This document shows, one piece after another, positions 45,169 through 54,989 of a stretch of 64,000 bases of DNA. The stretch is from Chloroflexota bacterium (GTDB taxonomy: Bacteria > Chloroflexota > Anaerolineae > Anaerolineales > Anaerolineaceae), in contig SLTK01000011.1 of the NCBI GenBank assembly GCA_004347695.1, forward strand, positions 47,601 through 111,600, read 5' to 3'. The translations under genes and the position numbers were made by a program. How positions within the stretch are numbered: position 1 is the first letter of the stretch; each line of letters starts with the position of its first letter. The notes below the pieces were generated by a model. It was not told the DNA's origin, ran no database searches, and saw only the letters and a program-made list of their open reading frames with translations.

Positions 45169-45915
45169 ATGAGTGAGTTCTGGATGATTGGATTGACATT
45201 CGTTTTGTCTTACCTGGCTGGCGCCATCCCGTTTGGGCTGCTGGTTGTGTGGGTTTTTAATGGTAAGGACATCCGCGCCGTCGAAAGCGGCCGTACCGGA
45301 GGTACCAATGCCATGCGGGCGGCAGGTTTTTTCGCTGGCCTTTTGACCGCAGGCCTTGATGTACTAAAAGGAGTGGCAACCGGGTGGATTGCTGCCTGGC
45401 TGGCACCGGGAATCCCCTGGATTCAGGTGGTGGCAGCCCTGCTGGCCATTCTTGGTCACAATTATTCCATCTTCTTGATTGAGGAAAGAATTGGCGGCGG
45501 CGTTCGCTTGCGCGGCGGAGCCGGCGGCGCACCTGCACTTGGCGGCGCCATCGCCCTTTGGCCGCCGAGCGCGTTGATCATCTTACCACTGGCAGCCTTG
45601 ACCTACGTTTTTATCGGCTACGCATCGGTTACCACTATGTCCATTGCTGCCTTTGCTGGAGGATTATTTTTCATCCGTGCTGTACAAGGTTTAGGCCCCT
45701 GGGAGTATGTGGGGTACGGCGTGGCTGCATTACTGATTGTCATGTGGGCGTTGCGACCGAACCTGGCACGCCTGGCCGCCGGAACGGAAAGAGTGGTCGG
45801 GTTACGCGCCTACTGGAAGAAGCGGAAAGAAAAGCAAGCAGAGCAGCAAAAACAGAATCAGGCCAAAGCCTCTGTTTCGCGGCCTTCGCAGCGCCGACAG
45901 GAAACCGGCATATAA
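45169..45915 (+). CDS. plsY: Glycerol-3-phosphate acyltransferase PlsY
   Basis: The 248-residue membrane enzyme has the PlsY signatures: SYLAGAIPFGLLVVW, the GRTGGTNAMRAAGF block and the LGHNYSIFL block. It transfers an acyl group from acyl phosphate to glycerol-3-phosphate, the first step of phospholipid synthesis. A basic, Gln/Lys-rich tail of about 40 residues follows the last helix and is longer than usual. GGAGG precedes the ATG. A terminator follows the stop. Confidence 0.92.
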   Translation: MSEFWMIGLTFVLSYLAGAIPFGLLVVWVFNGKDIRAVESGRTGGTNAMRAAGFFAGLLTAGLDVLKGVATGWIAAWLAPGIPWIQVVAALLAILGHNYSIFLIEERIGGGVRLRGGAGGAPALGGAIALWPPSALIILPLAALTYVFIGYASVTTMSIAAFAGGLFFIRAVQGLGPWEYVGYGVAALLIVMWALRPNLARLAAGTERVVGLRAYWKKRKEKQAEQQKQNQAKASVSRPSQRRQETGI

Positions 45916-45920
45916 AGAAT

Positions 45921-45952
45921 AATGGGCGTCACAAAACGACGCCCATTTTTTG
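45921..45952. terminator. Bidirectional terminator between plsY and the MBL gene
   Basis: AATGGGCGTC (45921-45930) pairs with GACGCCCATT (45938-45947), a 10-bp stem with a seven-base loop, followed by TTTTTG. It serves plsY and, from the other side, the convergent MBL gene. Confidence 0.88.
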
Positions 45953-45988
45953 TCAATTTGATTTAACAATCCTTCAAAGAGAACCGGC

Positions 45989-46852
45989 TCAGGCTTCGCT
46001 TGGTGCCTGTGGGGCTAATGCTTCTTCGGTTGCGAAGTTTTTATAAAGGTACCGCACATTACGCTTATGCAGGTCGTCGGCAATTCCGCCCAGGAATACC
46101 CGGCTCTTGCCGCAAGATTCAATGTCGATGGCTGTGAGCGCTTCGATTGGATTTTTTCGGCGTGCTGCGGCGCGAACGGCCTTCCGCACCGCTGCGATAT
46201 AGGCAAGATTGTCCCGTACGGCATCATCAATTTCACCGCGCAGAATGATATCTCCATGCCCCTGAACGATATTTTCCAGCCCCATCTTGCCAATAGCTTT
46301 AATGGTGTTGCTCATAACATCCGGGTCGCCATCCACCATGTAAGGCAGCGGCAGGAAGGCATCTCCAGCGAATAAAACGCGGTCCTCTTCGACCAGAATT
46401 GATATTCCATCTGTGCTGTGGCCGGGCGTGTGCATGAACACCAGATTTTTCTTTCCGGTGCGTAATGTCAACATCCCGTCGTCAAAGGTCAGGTGAGGAT
46501 AAACCAGTTTTACCTGACGGAAAGCGGCGTTTTGCCGCCGGGCAGCATCCAGTGAGGTCGGTCCGCGCAGTTCCATGAGTTCCCTGCATAATGCATGCGA
46601 GACGATCGTCGCGCCTGGGAAAAAGCAGTTGCCCCAGGTGTGGTCGGCGTGGTAGTGGGTATTTACTACGTAGCGTACCGGAACGCCAAGCTGCTCCTCG
46701 ATAAATGCCCGCATGGAAAGGGTCTCCTCGGGGGTTGCAAGCGTATCGATTACCACCGCCCATTGCGGTCCGGTAATCGCGCCGGCAGTCACCTGGGCAT
46801 AAACCTCACTTTGAAACCAATAGACATTTTCTGATACACGTTCGCGATGCAT
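45989..46852 (-). CDS. MBL-fold metallo-hydrolase
   Basis: The 287-residue protein has NTHYHADHTWGNCFF (H.H.DH), a FMHTPGHSTDGISI motif, and LFAGDAFLPLPYMVDGD. The C-terminal part contains VQGHGDIILRGEI. It belongs to the hydrolase branch that includes glyoxalase II-like and quinol-detection-type proteins; the substrate cannot be assigned. A promoter lies at 46936-46964. A CAGGGA sequence is before the ATG. Confidence 0.88.
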   Translation of the reverse strand: MHRERVSENVYWFQSEVYAQVTAGAITGPQWAVVIDTLATPEETLSMRAFIEEQLGVPVRYVVNTHYHADHTWGNCFFPGATIVSHALCRELMELRGPTSLDAARRQNAAFRQVKLVYPHLTFDDGMLTLRTGKKNLVFMHTPGHSTDGISILVEEDRVLFAGDAFLPLPYMVDGDPDVMSNTIKAIGKMGLENIVQGHGDIILRGEIDDAVRDNLAYIAAVRKAVRAAARRKNPIEALTAIDIESCGKSRVFLGGIADDLHKRNVRYLYKNFATEEALAPQAPSEA

Positions 46853-46935
46853 AGCAATTCCCTGAGAAGATTATTGTTTCCGAGCAGGCATTGTTGGAGG
46901 AAAACTATCAAAACCCCGCGCACTATCAAGACCAT

Positions 46936-46964
46936 AGAATAGCATAAATAAAATGAAAAGTCAA
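46936..46964 (-). promoter_or_regulatory. Sigma70-type promoter of the MBL gene
   Basis: On the minus strand: TTGACT (46959-46964), a 17-base spacer, TATTCT (46936-46941). It gives a leader of about 77 bases. Confidence 0.7.
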
Positions 46965-47093
46965 AAAATGGGGTGTGGCCGTAAAGGTGTTTTTTGTAAC
47001 AAATGCAAATAGAGCCTGTGAGATGATTTCCTGCGTTGCGAAAATCCTGCGTCGCTGCGCATGAACCCAGGCGGCAGGTTGATCATATTGGAA

Positions 47094-49808
47094 TTAATCC
47101 TCAGTGCCCTTTTTCCGGCGGGTCGGCATGGGGATGGTCAGGAGACCGCGTTTGCTGAGATAAATTGCCACGCCGCCGACGGTAACCAGCTCCAGGCCGA
47201 GCAAGCCCAGTATCCAGGGCCAATTGCGCTTGCCGAAGGTCATGATTGCCGGCGCCTGCTCTCCCGGGAGGACGCCAGATGTAACAGTTCCCCCGGTTGA
47301 CGCTGCTGTATGTGTCGCACTTGACAAAGTCTCATCAGCCGGTGTGCCGAGACTGGATATCGCCGTACCCCCAGCCGCAGGGTATCCGGTAGACTGGCCA
47401 ATGCTGGCTGGCGTCAAAGTGACCGTCAATGTAAGCGACGGTTGCGGCAATAAGGTATTCACTGCCTGGGCAGTAGACGTCTTTGCCCCGGGGAACAGGG
47501 TTGCGGTGGGTGTGATTGTCCGGGTAGGAAATGCTGTGCGGGTAGGAGCGGGCGTCGGCGAGCGGAAAACGTAGTAGGTTGCGTAGCGGATAGGCGTACG
47601 CGTGCGGGTGGGGAAGCGCGTCAGCGTAATCGTGCGCGTGGGAGTTCGAGTCAGTGAACCGGTTGGAGTGGGGGTGGGTCCGGTGGGCGTAATGGTTCCT
47701 GTAAGCGTCAGGGTGTGCGTGGGGGTAAAGGTCAAGGTAGGTGTTGGTGTAGGTTGGCCAATGGTGGCGCTGATGACGTTCGAGAAATTGGAACCCAGGC
47801 TGTTGTTGACGATTTCCAGGCGGTAATAATAGGTGGTATTGCTGGTCAACCCGGTGTCGATGTATTCGTAATTTGCTCCGCTGGCGCTGGAGCCGGTGTG
47901 AACGATCAGTCCGGTAATTCGTTCAAACGGCCCTGCGGCGGCCAGTCCGCGCAAGACATAAAAGCCCGAGAGATTGACCTCACTGGCCGTTGACCACTGG
48001 ATGGAGGCCTGTCCACTCCCCGGGATGGCCACAAAACGGGTGATCACCACCGATGATGGCTGCGGCGGCAGGCCGACAACGAATGGGGTAAAGTTCAAAT
48101 CATTCGCAAAATCCGGGCGGTCAGTGGTATCGATAACGACCTGGATTTCCTTAGCCGCAGTGTTGCAGGTGGTAACCTGACCGGTCTCGCCGGTTGTCTG
48201 CCAGACGCCGGGAACCGTGCCCGATGGCGAAAACCAATACAGAGGGATTTTGGCGGCGTCTCCTGACGTACAATACTCCGCGGTCTCGATGGTCGATGCG
48301 CAGCCTGCCAGAAACTGGTCATAACGCAGAGAGAGGGTTAATTGCGCGGAAGGGATGACGTCCTTTTCCAGAAAAATATCGTAGTAATTCGAGCAAGCCG
48401 TCAAACTCCCCAACGCGCCACCCGTAAAAGGCACGTTCTCCGGCGAGCCGGCCCCGTGATTGATCAGATTTAGCTTGTAATCACCGCCGTCCGCGGAACG
48501 CTGATAGCTTACCAGCCCATTGAACCTGTTCTGTTTGGCCGTGGTCACGGTAACCACTTCGCCCTGGACGCCGGCGTCTCCGCTGCGCGGCTGAGCCGGC
48601 GCACCCAGGCGTTTATTATTGCTCACAGTACATTGGCTGGTTGCAGAGGTAGCGGTATCCCCGAAACCCCAGAAGTTGTGATCTACCTGGCCGGCATTTC
48701 CGCAATCGACCTGGACGCCGGGACGGTTATTGTACAGGTTATTGCCAACTGCTTGAACTGTACCGCCCGCGGTATACGGTACGCGGAATAAGGCATATTC
48801 GGAATTATCCATGACCTGGCTGAAGCGCAAGGTCACGTTACCGGTATTGTCGGAAACTTTTAACCCATTTTGCCCGGAAAGCAGATCTACATATTCGAGC
48901 GTCACATCCGCGGGGGAGTCAACTTCGACTAAATCGCGGCTGGGAGCGCTGCAGTTGGCGCCGTCGGTAATCGTCAGCGAGCGCAGGTTGACCCCGGCAG
49001 TCAAGCGCAGCACGGGTTCGCTGCAACTCGCACCCGCATAGGTAATGCGCGAATCGGCCGATCCCAGAACCGTGACAACCTTGTCCACTATTACGGTGTT
49101 GCTTTTAACCGCGTAATCGCCAAGAACGGTCACCGTTGCCGGTTGAGCATCGACGGCATCTTTCAGCGCGGTGCCCATACCACCGGCCGAATCGGCGCCG
49201 GAATTGAGGTAACAGGGGGAAGAGCTGCCGCACGCGGCGGCATCATTGGCCACGTACACGGTTGCGGCAGTGGGCGTCACGCCAATGGCAAAAGAGCCTT
49301 CCTCAGGAGTTGGTTGCCAGCCTTCCACGGTCTTCTGGTAAACGCGAACCAGAACTGAACCGCTGGCTGTAGCTGTTCGGCCTACTCGGAAGCCCAGGTT
49401 GAGCTGGTCGCTTACCGCGCCGGCGGAAATCTGGGCGGAGACTCCGCCTGTCATAGCGTAACCTTCGGGAGCGGAGCCACAGTTGGCAGTGCCGGGTTGG
49501 TAAGCGGCGCCTGTACCAGTGCCGGTTGCGTCAATTCTAAACGACTCTGCTGCCCAGTTGGCGGGAGTATACAGGCATACCTGGACGTTTGGCGCCGGTG
49601 CAGGATCCAGGTTTACCAGGTCGAAGGAAGCGCGCAGGTCAAGGGTCTGACCGGCAGCGCAGCCGGCCGGTGGACAAGCAGCAGGGCTGACCAGAGTCAA
49701 CTGGGTAGATTGGATGGTCTTGGCTTGCGAGGATTGCACGCCAAACCAGGCAGCCAGCAGCAATACCGCGATCGACGCCCGCTTGAGCAGATTATTCAAA
49801 CTGACCAC
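47094..49808 (-). CDS. Large surface-anchored protein with beta-helix, FnIII-like and Thr/Pro-rich regions
   Basis: The 904-residue protein has a signal peptide (about 1-29), an N-terminal beta-rich domain, and a right-handed beta-helix-like part (about 230-400, with AVGNNLYNNRPGVQVDCG). A fibronectin-type module (about 600-685, SIQWSTASEVNLSGFYVLRG) is followed by a Thr/Pro/Arg repeat linker (about 690-800). A C-terminal membrane helix (WILGLLGLELVTVGGVAIYL) precedes a basic tail. It is a cell-surface protein with the linker crossing the envelope. GTG is the start; no ATG fits. It is probably monocistronic. Confidence 0.82.
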   Translation of the reverse strand: MVSLNNLLKRASIAVLLLAAWFGVQSSQAKTIQSTQLTLVSPAACPPAGCAAGQTLDLRASFDLVNLDPAPAPNVQVCLYTPANWAAESFRIDATGTGTGAAYQPGTANCGSAPEGYAMTGGVSAQISAGAVSDQLNLGFRVGRTATASGSVLVRVYQKTVEGWQPTPEEGSFAIGVTPTAATVYVANDAAACGSSSPCYLNSGADSAGGMGTALKDAVDAQPATVTVLGDYAVKSNTVIVDKVVTVLGSADSRITYAGASCSEPVLRLTAGVNLRSLTITDGANCSAPSRDLVEVDSPADVTLEYVDLLSGQNGLKVSDNTGNVTLRFSQVMDNSEYALFRVPYTAGGTVQAVGNNLYNNRPGVQVDCGNAGQVDHNFWGFGDTATSATSQCTVSNNKRLGAPAQPRSGDAGVQGEVVTVTTAKQNRFNGLVSYQRSADGGDYKLNLINHGAGSPENVPFTGGALGSLTACSNYYDIFLEKDVIPSAQLTLSLRYDQFLAGCASTIETAEYCTSGDAAKIPLYWFSPSGTVPGVWQTTGETGQVTTCNTAAKEIQVVIDTTDRPDFANDLNFTPFVVGLPPQPSSVVITRFVAIPGSGQASIQWSTASEVNLSGFYVLRGLAAAGPFERITGLIVHTGSSASGANYEYIDTGLTSNTTYYYRLEIVNNSLGSNFSNVISATIGQPTPTPTLTFTPTHTLTLTGTITPTGPTPTPTGSLTRTPTRTITLTRFPTRTRTPIRYATYYVFRSPTPAPTRTAFPTRTITPTATLFPGAKTSTAQAVNTLLPQPSLTLTVTLTPASIGQSTGYPAAGGTAISSLGTPADETLSSATHTAASTGGTVTSGVLPGEQAPAIMTFGKRNWPWILGLLGLELVTVGGVAIYLSKRGLLTIPMPTRRKKGTED

Positions 49809-49962
49809 CCATCGGTAAAAATTAAAGAGACCGCAGATACACGAATCACAATATTCTGACCCGGTCGAAGAATGAAGGGGTCAAATTGCCCCTCTTGGAA
49901 AGATTATACAATCAATAAAATATTTTTGTGGCCATCTGAATGCACCCCACCTCAATTCGCCA

Positions 49963-50353
49963 GGTGCGATGCTTCTGGGCTGACAGTTTGGTCAATCATT
50001 AATAAATTGGGGGGCGAGACACCTGCCCTGGCATGCTCAATCAACAAAGGGCAGGTGCAAGGCACTGTGAAAGTGCCTCGCACCAAGGTATTTTCGGGTG
50101 CGTTGCTCCTGGGCTGACAGTTTGGTTGATCATTAATAAATTGGGGAGCGATGCACCTGCTCTTATATGCTCAATCAACAAAGAGCAGGTGCAAGGCACT
50201 GTGAAAGTGCCTCGCACCAAGGTATTTTCGGGTGCGTTGCTCCTGGGCTGACAGTTTGGTTAATCATTAATAAATTGGGGAGCGATGCACCTGCTCTTAC
50301 ATGCTCAATCAACAAAGAGCAGGTGCAAGGCACTGTGAAAGTGCCTCGCACCC
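49963..50353. repeat. Tandem 134-bp repeat, 2.9 copies
   Basis: Units begin at 49963, 50097 and 50231 with GGTGCG.TGCT.CTGGGCTGAC and are nearly identical; the last is cut short at 50353. Each unit has a GCACCTGCTCTT/AAGAGCAGGTGC stem and a GGTGCAAGGCAC/GTGCCTCGCACC stem with one mismatch. The GGTGCG.TGCTCC and GGAGCGATGCACC arms also pair across the unit. It fills most of the 560-base gap between the surface protein and the ABC operon; 49809-49962 and 50354-50367 show no gene. Confidence 0.92.
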
Positions 50354-50367
50354 AGCTATTAAAGTAA

Positions 50368-51099
50368 TTAATGCAATACTTTGCTCAGGAACGCTTTGGT
50401 GCGTTCGTGGGTCGGGTGACTGAATAAAACATCCGGCGAGGCTTCTTCGATGATTTGCCCGGCATCCATCAGGATGGCGCGGTGCGCGCAGGCGCGGGCG
50501 AAACCCATCTCATGAGATACTACCACCATCGTCATGCCCTCACGCGCCAGCGCAACCATCACATCCAGCACTTCCTGAATCATTTCCGGATCGAGCGCGC
50601 TGGTCGGCTCGTCAAACAGCATAATCTTTGGATTCATGGCCAGCGCCCGGGCGATGGCCACTCGCTGCTGCTGACCTCCGGAAAGTTGCCCGGGAAAATA
50701 TTTTGCTTTTTCCGGGATGCCAACTTTATTCAGCAGCGCCATGCCGACTTTTTCAGCTTCGGCTCTATCGCGCTTGCGCACAATTTGCTGCGCCAATAAG
50801 ACATTTTCGAGCACGGAAAGATGCGGGAAAAGGTTGAATTGTTGAAAAACCATGCCGACTTCGGTGCGAACTGCATTGATGTTTTCGGCTGTGTCGAGCG
50901 GAATCCCATCGACGATAATGCTGCCTTCATCGAACTCTTCCAGACGGTTGATGCAGCGCAGCATGGTCGATTTTCCCGAGCCGGACGGCCCGATGATGAC
51001 CACCACCTCGCCCTTTTGTACTTCGAGGTTGACGCCTTTGAGAGCCTCTAATGTACCAAAGTATTTATGCACACCCTGGATTTTGATAATCGGTTCCAT
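50368..51099 (-). CDS. Amino-acid ABC transporter ATP-binding protein
   Basis: The 243-residue ATPase has Walker [12 protein letters not shown], signature [16 protein letters not shown], Walker [12 protein letters not shown] and switch VVSHEMGFA. It is the GlnQ/HisP type for polar amino acids. It is four bases after the permease stop and forms an importer with it and the lipoprotein upstream. Confidence 0.94.
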   Translation of the reverse strand: MEPIIKIQGVHKYFGTLEALKGVNLEVQKGEVVVIIGPSGSGKSTMLRCINRLEEFDEGSIIVDGIPLDTAENINAVRTEVGMVFQQFNLFPHLSVLENVLLAQQIVRKRDRAEAEKVGMALLNKVGIPEKAKYFPGQLSGGQQQRVAIARALAMNPKIMLFDEPTSALDPEMIQEVLDVMVALAREGMTMVVVSHEMGFARACAHRAILMDAGQIIEEASPDVLFSHPTHERTKAFLSKVLH

Positions 51100-51102
51100 G
51101 AG

Positions 51103-51927
51103 TTACCTCTCGTAACGAGCCATTTTTTCAAGGTATGCGACCAGACGTGTAGCCAGGAGCGTCATGACCAGGTAGAGCAGCGCCACCATTGTCCAGGTTT
51201 CGATGGGGTTAAAGTTGGCGGATGAAAACTCCCGCCCGCGGCGTGTCAGTTCCGGGATTGCCACGGCGCTCACCAGGGCAGTATCCTTGAGCAGCGTGAT
51301 CAATTCATTTCCCATCGGCGGCAGGATGACCCTCACCGCTTGTGGAACGATGATATACCGCATGGCCTGGACATAGGTCATTCCAAGGCTGCGAGCGGCT
51401 TCCATCTGGCCTTTGGAAATACTCTGAATGCCTGCGCGGTACACTTCGCTCATGTAGGCCGAATAACCGAAAGTAAGACCAAAAATGGCCATCACGATGC
51501 CATCCGGTCGATATTCCATAAAGGATGGAATATTCCAGGCGCTTCCCATTTCCTGGATGATGGCGGGAAGAGCGAAAGCCCAATAGATGATCTGGACCAT
51601 CATGGGGATGCCGCGGATGATTTCGACATACACGGTTGCAACACCCCTGATCGCCTTGTGCTTCGAGAGGCGCGCTAACCCTACAAATAAGCCAAAAACG
51701 ATAACCAGAACAAAACTAATGATGGTAATGTATGTCGTTCGCCAAACCCCGTCCCGTACAAAGAGAAAGAGGTTTTTATAGGGATCCGGTTTCAGGGTAA
51801 TCAACAACAGTACCAGTGCGACAACGGCTGCGACCATAATCCACCAACGGTCGAACCGTTCATTTTTAGCGGTACGAGCGGCGCTGGCAACCGATGCAGG
51901 TAGAGCGGACAGGGGATTTATGCTCAT
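51103..51927 (-). CDS. Amino-acid ABC transporter permease
   Basis: The 274-residue protein has five predicted helices and the HisM/GlnP family signature: GLARLSKHKAIRGVATVYVEIIRGIPMMVQ, and the EAA loop EAARSLGMTYVQAMRYIIVPQAVR. The N-terminal helix (about 30-48) is extra. A terminator-like hairpin separates it from the upstream binding-protein gene. Confidence 0.94.
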   Translation of the reverse strand: MSINPLSALPASVASAARTAKNERFDRWWIMVAAVVALVLLLITLKPDPYKNLFLFVRDGVWRTTYITIISFVLVIVFGLFVGLARLSKHKAIRGVATVYVEIIRGIPMMVQIIYWAFALPAIIQEMGSAWNIPSFMEYRPDGIVMAIFGLTFGYSAYMSEVYRAGIQSISKGQMEAARSLGMTYVQAMRYIIVPQAVRVILPPMGNELITLLKDTALVSAVAIPELTRRGREFSSANFNPIETWTMVALLYLVMTLLATRLVAYLEKMARYER

Positions 51928-51942
51928 AGGGCCTCCACCTAT

Positions 51943-51980
51943 AAAAAAAGCCTGCGAGGAATTTTTCTTCCTCGCAGGCT
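51943..51980 (-). terminator. Intra-operon terminator after the binding-protein gene
   Basis: On the minus strand AGCCTGCGAGGAA pairs with TTCCTCGCAGGCT (51949-51961 with 51968-51980), a perfect 13-bp stem, followed by seven T. It sits between the binding protein and permease genes and should let only part of the transcripts continue. Confidence 0.92.
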
Positions 51981-51993
51981 CTGGTTCATTTCG

Positions 51994-52821
51994 CTATTTT
52001 GCGGCTAACCATTTGGCTTCAAGCTCTACGAGTACACCTTCGTCAACGACCTTCTTGAGCCCATCGTTGATCCTGGTTACAAGTTCAGGCTTGTTATTGC
52101 AAACTGCTATGCCGTAAGATTCGTCGGTAAATACCTCGCCTACCACTTTGATCTTGTCCGGCGATTTTCCAACGAAACCGAGAGCGGTCGGGTAGTCGGC
52201 GATAACCGCGTCAATTTGGCCGTTTTGCAGGTCAAGGAATGCCAGATCGACGGTGTCATAAGGCTTGACAGTTGTATTGGCGATGGCTTTGGCTTCCATC
52301 TCACCGGTGGTACCGAGCTGAGCGCCAACTGTCTTGCCAGCCAGGTCATCCTTGCTGTTGATGCCAGCACTCGAAGTCTGGACAACCACGATTTGACCGG
52401 CATTAATGTACGGGTCGCTGAACAACATTTGTTTCGCGCGCTCTTCGGTAATGGTGATGGCCGAAATGGCAGCGTCGAACTGGCAGGTGGCCATACCAGA
52501 GAGCAGCGAATCAAATGGTGTGTTGATAAACTCGATCTTCAGGCCGGCTTTTTCGCCAATTGCATTGAACAGGTCGATGTCATAGCCGACGATTTCCTTG
52601 GTGGTCTCATCGACGATTTCGAACGGCGGCCAGGTGGCGTCGGTTGCAACGCGGATCGTAATTACTTCTTCAACCGGGTAGGCGGTTGGAGCTACGACGG
52701 CCGCAGTCGGCTGCTCAGCCGCGGGATACGCGGGGGTTTCGACAACCTTCGGTGTGCAGGCGCTCAGTACCATGGCGAACACGACCAGGATGCCCAATAC
52801 ACTCAAAATATTCTTCTTCAT
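51994..52821 (-). CDS. Amino-acid ABC transporter substrate-binding lipoprotein
   Basis: The 275-residue protein has a lipoprotein signal (VLSACTPKV, lipidated Cys) and a family 3 binding domain: IRVATDATWPPFEIVD, VGYDIDLFNAIGEKAG, FDAAISAITITEERAKQMLFSDPY. It delivers a polar amino acid to the permease. GGAGGAG precedes the ATG, and a TATAAT lies upstream (52907-52912, minus strand). Confidence 0.94.
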   Translation of the reverse strand: MKKNILSVLGILVVFAMVLSACTPKVVETPAYPAAEQPTAAVVAPTAYPVEEVITIRVATDATWPPFEIVDETTKEIVGYDIDLFNAIGEKAGLKIEFINTPFDSLLSGMATCQFDAAISAITITEERAKQMLFSDPYINAGQIVVVQTSSAGINSKDDLAGKTVGAQLGTTGEMEAKAIANTTVKPYDTVDLAFLDLQNGQIDAVIADYPTALGFVGKSPDKIKVVGEVFTDESYGIAVCNNKPELVTRINDGLKKVVDEGVLVELEAKWLAAK

Positions 52822-52993
52822 GTTTACTCCTCCTAGCGAATTAGTGGTTTTGGGGGTTTATTCATCGGGAAACTTCTCCTCTAAGTAGCACCCAGATGAA
52901 TAGTTTATTATAACCATTTTGCGTTAAAACAATTAAAATAATGCTAAATTCACTAAAATTGATTTTTTGTCCAGTGTTTCTTCGATAATATTT

Positions 52994-54856
52994 TTATTCC
53001 AATTGGGAACGCAGCGCCTGCGCCAGATCTTCGGTGATACCTTTGATGCTGGTCAAATCTTCCAGGCTGGCGGAGAGGATGCCTTCGATGCTGCCAAATT
53101 TTTGCAGCAGCACCTTACGCCGTGTGGGGCCAATTCCGGGGACGCTGTCCAGACGCGAAGCCAAACCGGCTTTGGAACGCCGGTTGCGGTGGGCCGTGAT
53201 GGCAAATCGATGCGCCTCGTCGCGGATGCGCTGTACCAGATACAGCCCTTGCGAGTGGCGCGGCAGCAGAATGGAACTGGATTGACCGGGAACGAAAAAT
53301 TCCTCCTGCTGCTTGGCCAGGCCAGTCACCGGAATTTTATCCAGTAAATTGAAGCGTTCCAGTACGGTCACTGCCCGCCCCAGTTGTCCCTTACCGCCAT
53401 CCACGATCAACAGGTCGGGCAGGATGGCAAACGAGGGATCAGGTTTTGCGCCAGGTCCGCGATTTTCCTGGGCGGCTTGCCAGCGACGCAGGCGACGGGT
53501 GAGCACTTCTTCCATGCTGGCAAAGTCATCCGGTCCGTTGACGGACTGGATATTAAAACGCCGGTACAACGATTTTTTGGGTACCCCTTGCTCAAAGACT
53601 ACCATGCTGCCGACCGCTGCCGTGCCCTGCGTGTTGGAGATGTCGTAACATTCGATGCGGTTAGGCGGTTCCTTCAACTTCAAGGCTTGCTGTAACTCAG
53701 CCAGCGCCTCGGTCTGGCGGTTGGTATCCACTTCCCATTGAGCTTTTAAAGAACGCAGCGTCTCGACCGCGTTTTCAGTGGCCATTTGAATTAGTTCCTG
53801 CGGGGTGCCTTCGCGCGGTACAGTTAACTCGACCTTCGGTCCGCCGCGTCTCTGGCGCATCCATTGCTGGATGATCTGGGCTTCTTCGACTTCCTGCGGC
53901 AGCAGCACCTGACCGGGGATGCTGGCGGCTTCCGAGTAAAACTGCTTAACGAATTCGGCAATTACTTCCGAATCGGGCTCATCCTGCGCGCCTTCCAGGA
54001 TGAAATATTCGCGTCCGATCATTTTTCCGCCGCGGATAAAAAATACTTGCACGCAGGCCTCGCCGTTATCGCGCGCCATGGCAATCACATCAGAATCCAA
54101 CTGGTCATTGGAAATCACTTTTTGTTTTTCGACTACTTTTTCAATGGCGTGGATCTGGTCGCGCAGGGCAGCCGCGCGTTCGAAGAGCAAATTTTCTGCT
54201 GCCTCCTGCATTTCGATTTGCAATCGGGCGACGATCGGTTCGGTGTGGCCTTCCAGAAACTGGCACAAGTCCTCGATCATCTGGCGGTAAGCTGCCTGCT
54301 TGATGGCGCCAATGCACGGCCCGGAGCACAGTTTGATGTCGTAGTACAGGCAGGGGCGCGCGTCCAGCCCGGTGATCTCGCGGTCGCAGGTCAGGTAAGG
54401 GAAGATGCGGCGCAGCACATCCAGCGTTTGATGGACTGCCCAGGCGGAAGTGTAGGGACCAAAATAACGTGAGCCATCTTTGACCATTTGCCGGGTAACT
54501 GTGACTTTGGGAAAGGGATCGCCCCAATGAACCTTGATGTACGGATAGCGCTTGTCATCCTTGAGCCGGATGTTGTAACGCGGCCGGTGTTTCTTGATCA
54601 GGTTCATTTCCAGGATCAGCGCTTCCAGTTCGGAGCCGACGACGATCCATTCGATGTCGGTAATATGGGAGACCAACTGGCGGGTTTTAAAGTCCTGGTC
54701 AGGGCTGGAATGGAAGTAGGAGCGCACCCGATTGCGTAAGTTGATGGCTTTGCCTACGTAAATGACGACGCCTTCTGCGTTTTTGTAAATATAGCAGCCA
54801 GATTTGAGCGGCAGGGTGGCCAGTATGCCCTGAAGATGATCGGAAAGTTCAACCAT
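52994..54856 (-). CDS. uvrC: Excinuclease ABC subunit C
   Basis: The 620-residue protein has a GIY-YIG nuclease domain (GCYIYKNAEGVVIYVGKAINLRNRV), a Cys-containing block (GLDARPCLYYDIKLCSGPC), a UVR motif, an RNase H-like domain (RIECYDISNTQGTAAVGSMVV; LPDLLIVDGGKGQLG) and C-terminal helix-hairpin-helix motifs. It cuts DNA on both sides of a lesion in nucleotide excision repair. It stands alone, with a hairpin-rich gap upstream. Confidence 0.95.
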   Translation of the reverse strand: MVELSDHLQGILATLPLKSGCYIYKNAEGVVIYVGKAINLRNRVRSYFHSSPDQDFKTRQLVSHITDIEWIVVGSELEALILEMNLIKKHRPRYNIRLKDDKRYPYIKVHWGDPFPKVTVTRQMVKDGSRYFGPYTSAWAVHQTLDVLRRIFPYLTCDREITGLDARPCLYYDIKLCSGPCIGAIKQAAYRQMIEDLCQFLEGHTEPIVARLQIEMQEAAENLLFERAAALRDQIHAIEKVVEKQKVISNDQLDSDVIAMARDNGEACVQVFFIRGGKMIGREYFILEGAQDEPDSEVIAEFVKQFYSEAASIPGQVLLPQEVEEAQIIQQWMRQRRGGPKVELTVPREGTPQELIQMATENAVETLRSLKAQWEVDTNRQTEALAELQQALKLKEPPNRIECYDISNTQGTAAVGSMVVFEQGVPKKSLYRRFNIQSVNGPDDFASMEEVLTRRLRRWQAAQENRGPGAKPDPSFAILPDLLIVDGGKGQLGRAVTVLERFNLLDKIPVTGLAKQQEEFFVPGQSSSILLPRHSQGLYLVQRIRDEAHRFAITAHRNRRSKAGLASRLDSVPGIGPTRRKVLLQKFGSIEGILSASLEDLTSIKGITEDLAQALRSQLE

Positions 54857-54989
54857 GAGGGTATTTTATCATGGGGGGGAAATGTGCCATGTGCCAGGTG
54901 TCACGTGCCAAGTTAAAAGCTGGTCGGATTGTCCGCAGGAGTGCACTTGCAAGACACGGTTGCTTCGCTATAAAATAATTCGAAAGACA

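Noticed and set aside
49963..50353. CRISPR array
   Set aside because: The unit is 134 bp with no spacer/repeat alternation, and no cas genes are present.
50033..50367. Repeated plus-strand frames starting MLNQQRAGARHCESASHQ
   Set aside because: They are translations of the 134-bp tandem repeat, not proteins.
50368..54856. ABC operon plus uvrC as a mobile unit between two repeat sites
   Set aside because: The flanking repeats are a dispersed family, no transposase or target duplication is seen, and the genes are ordinary core genes.
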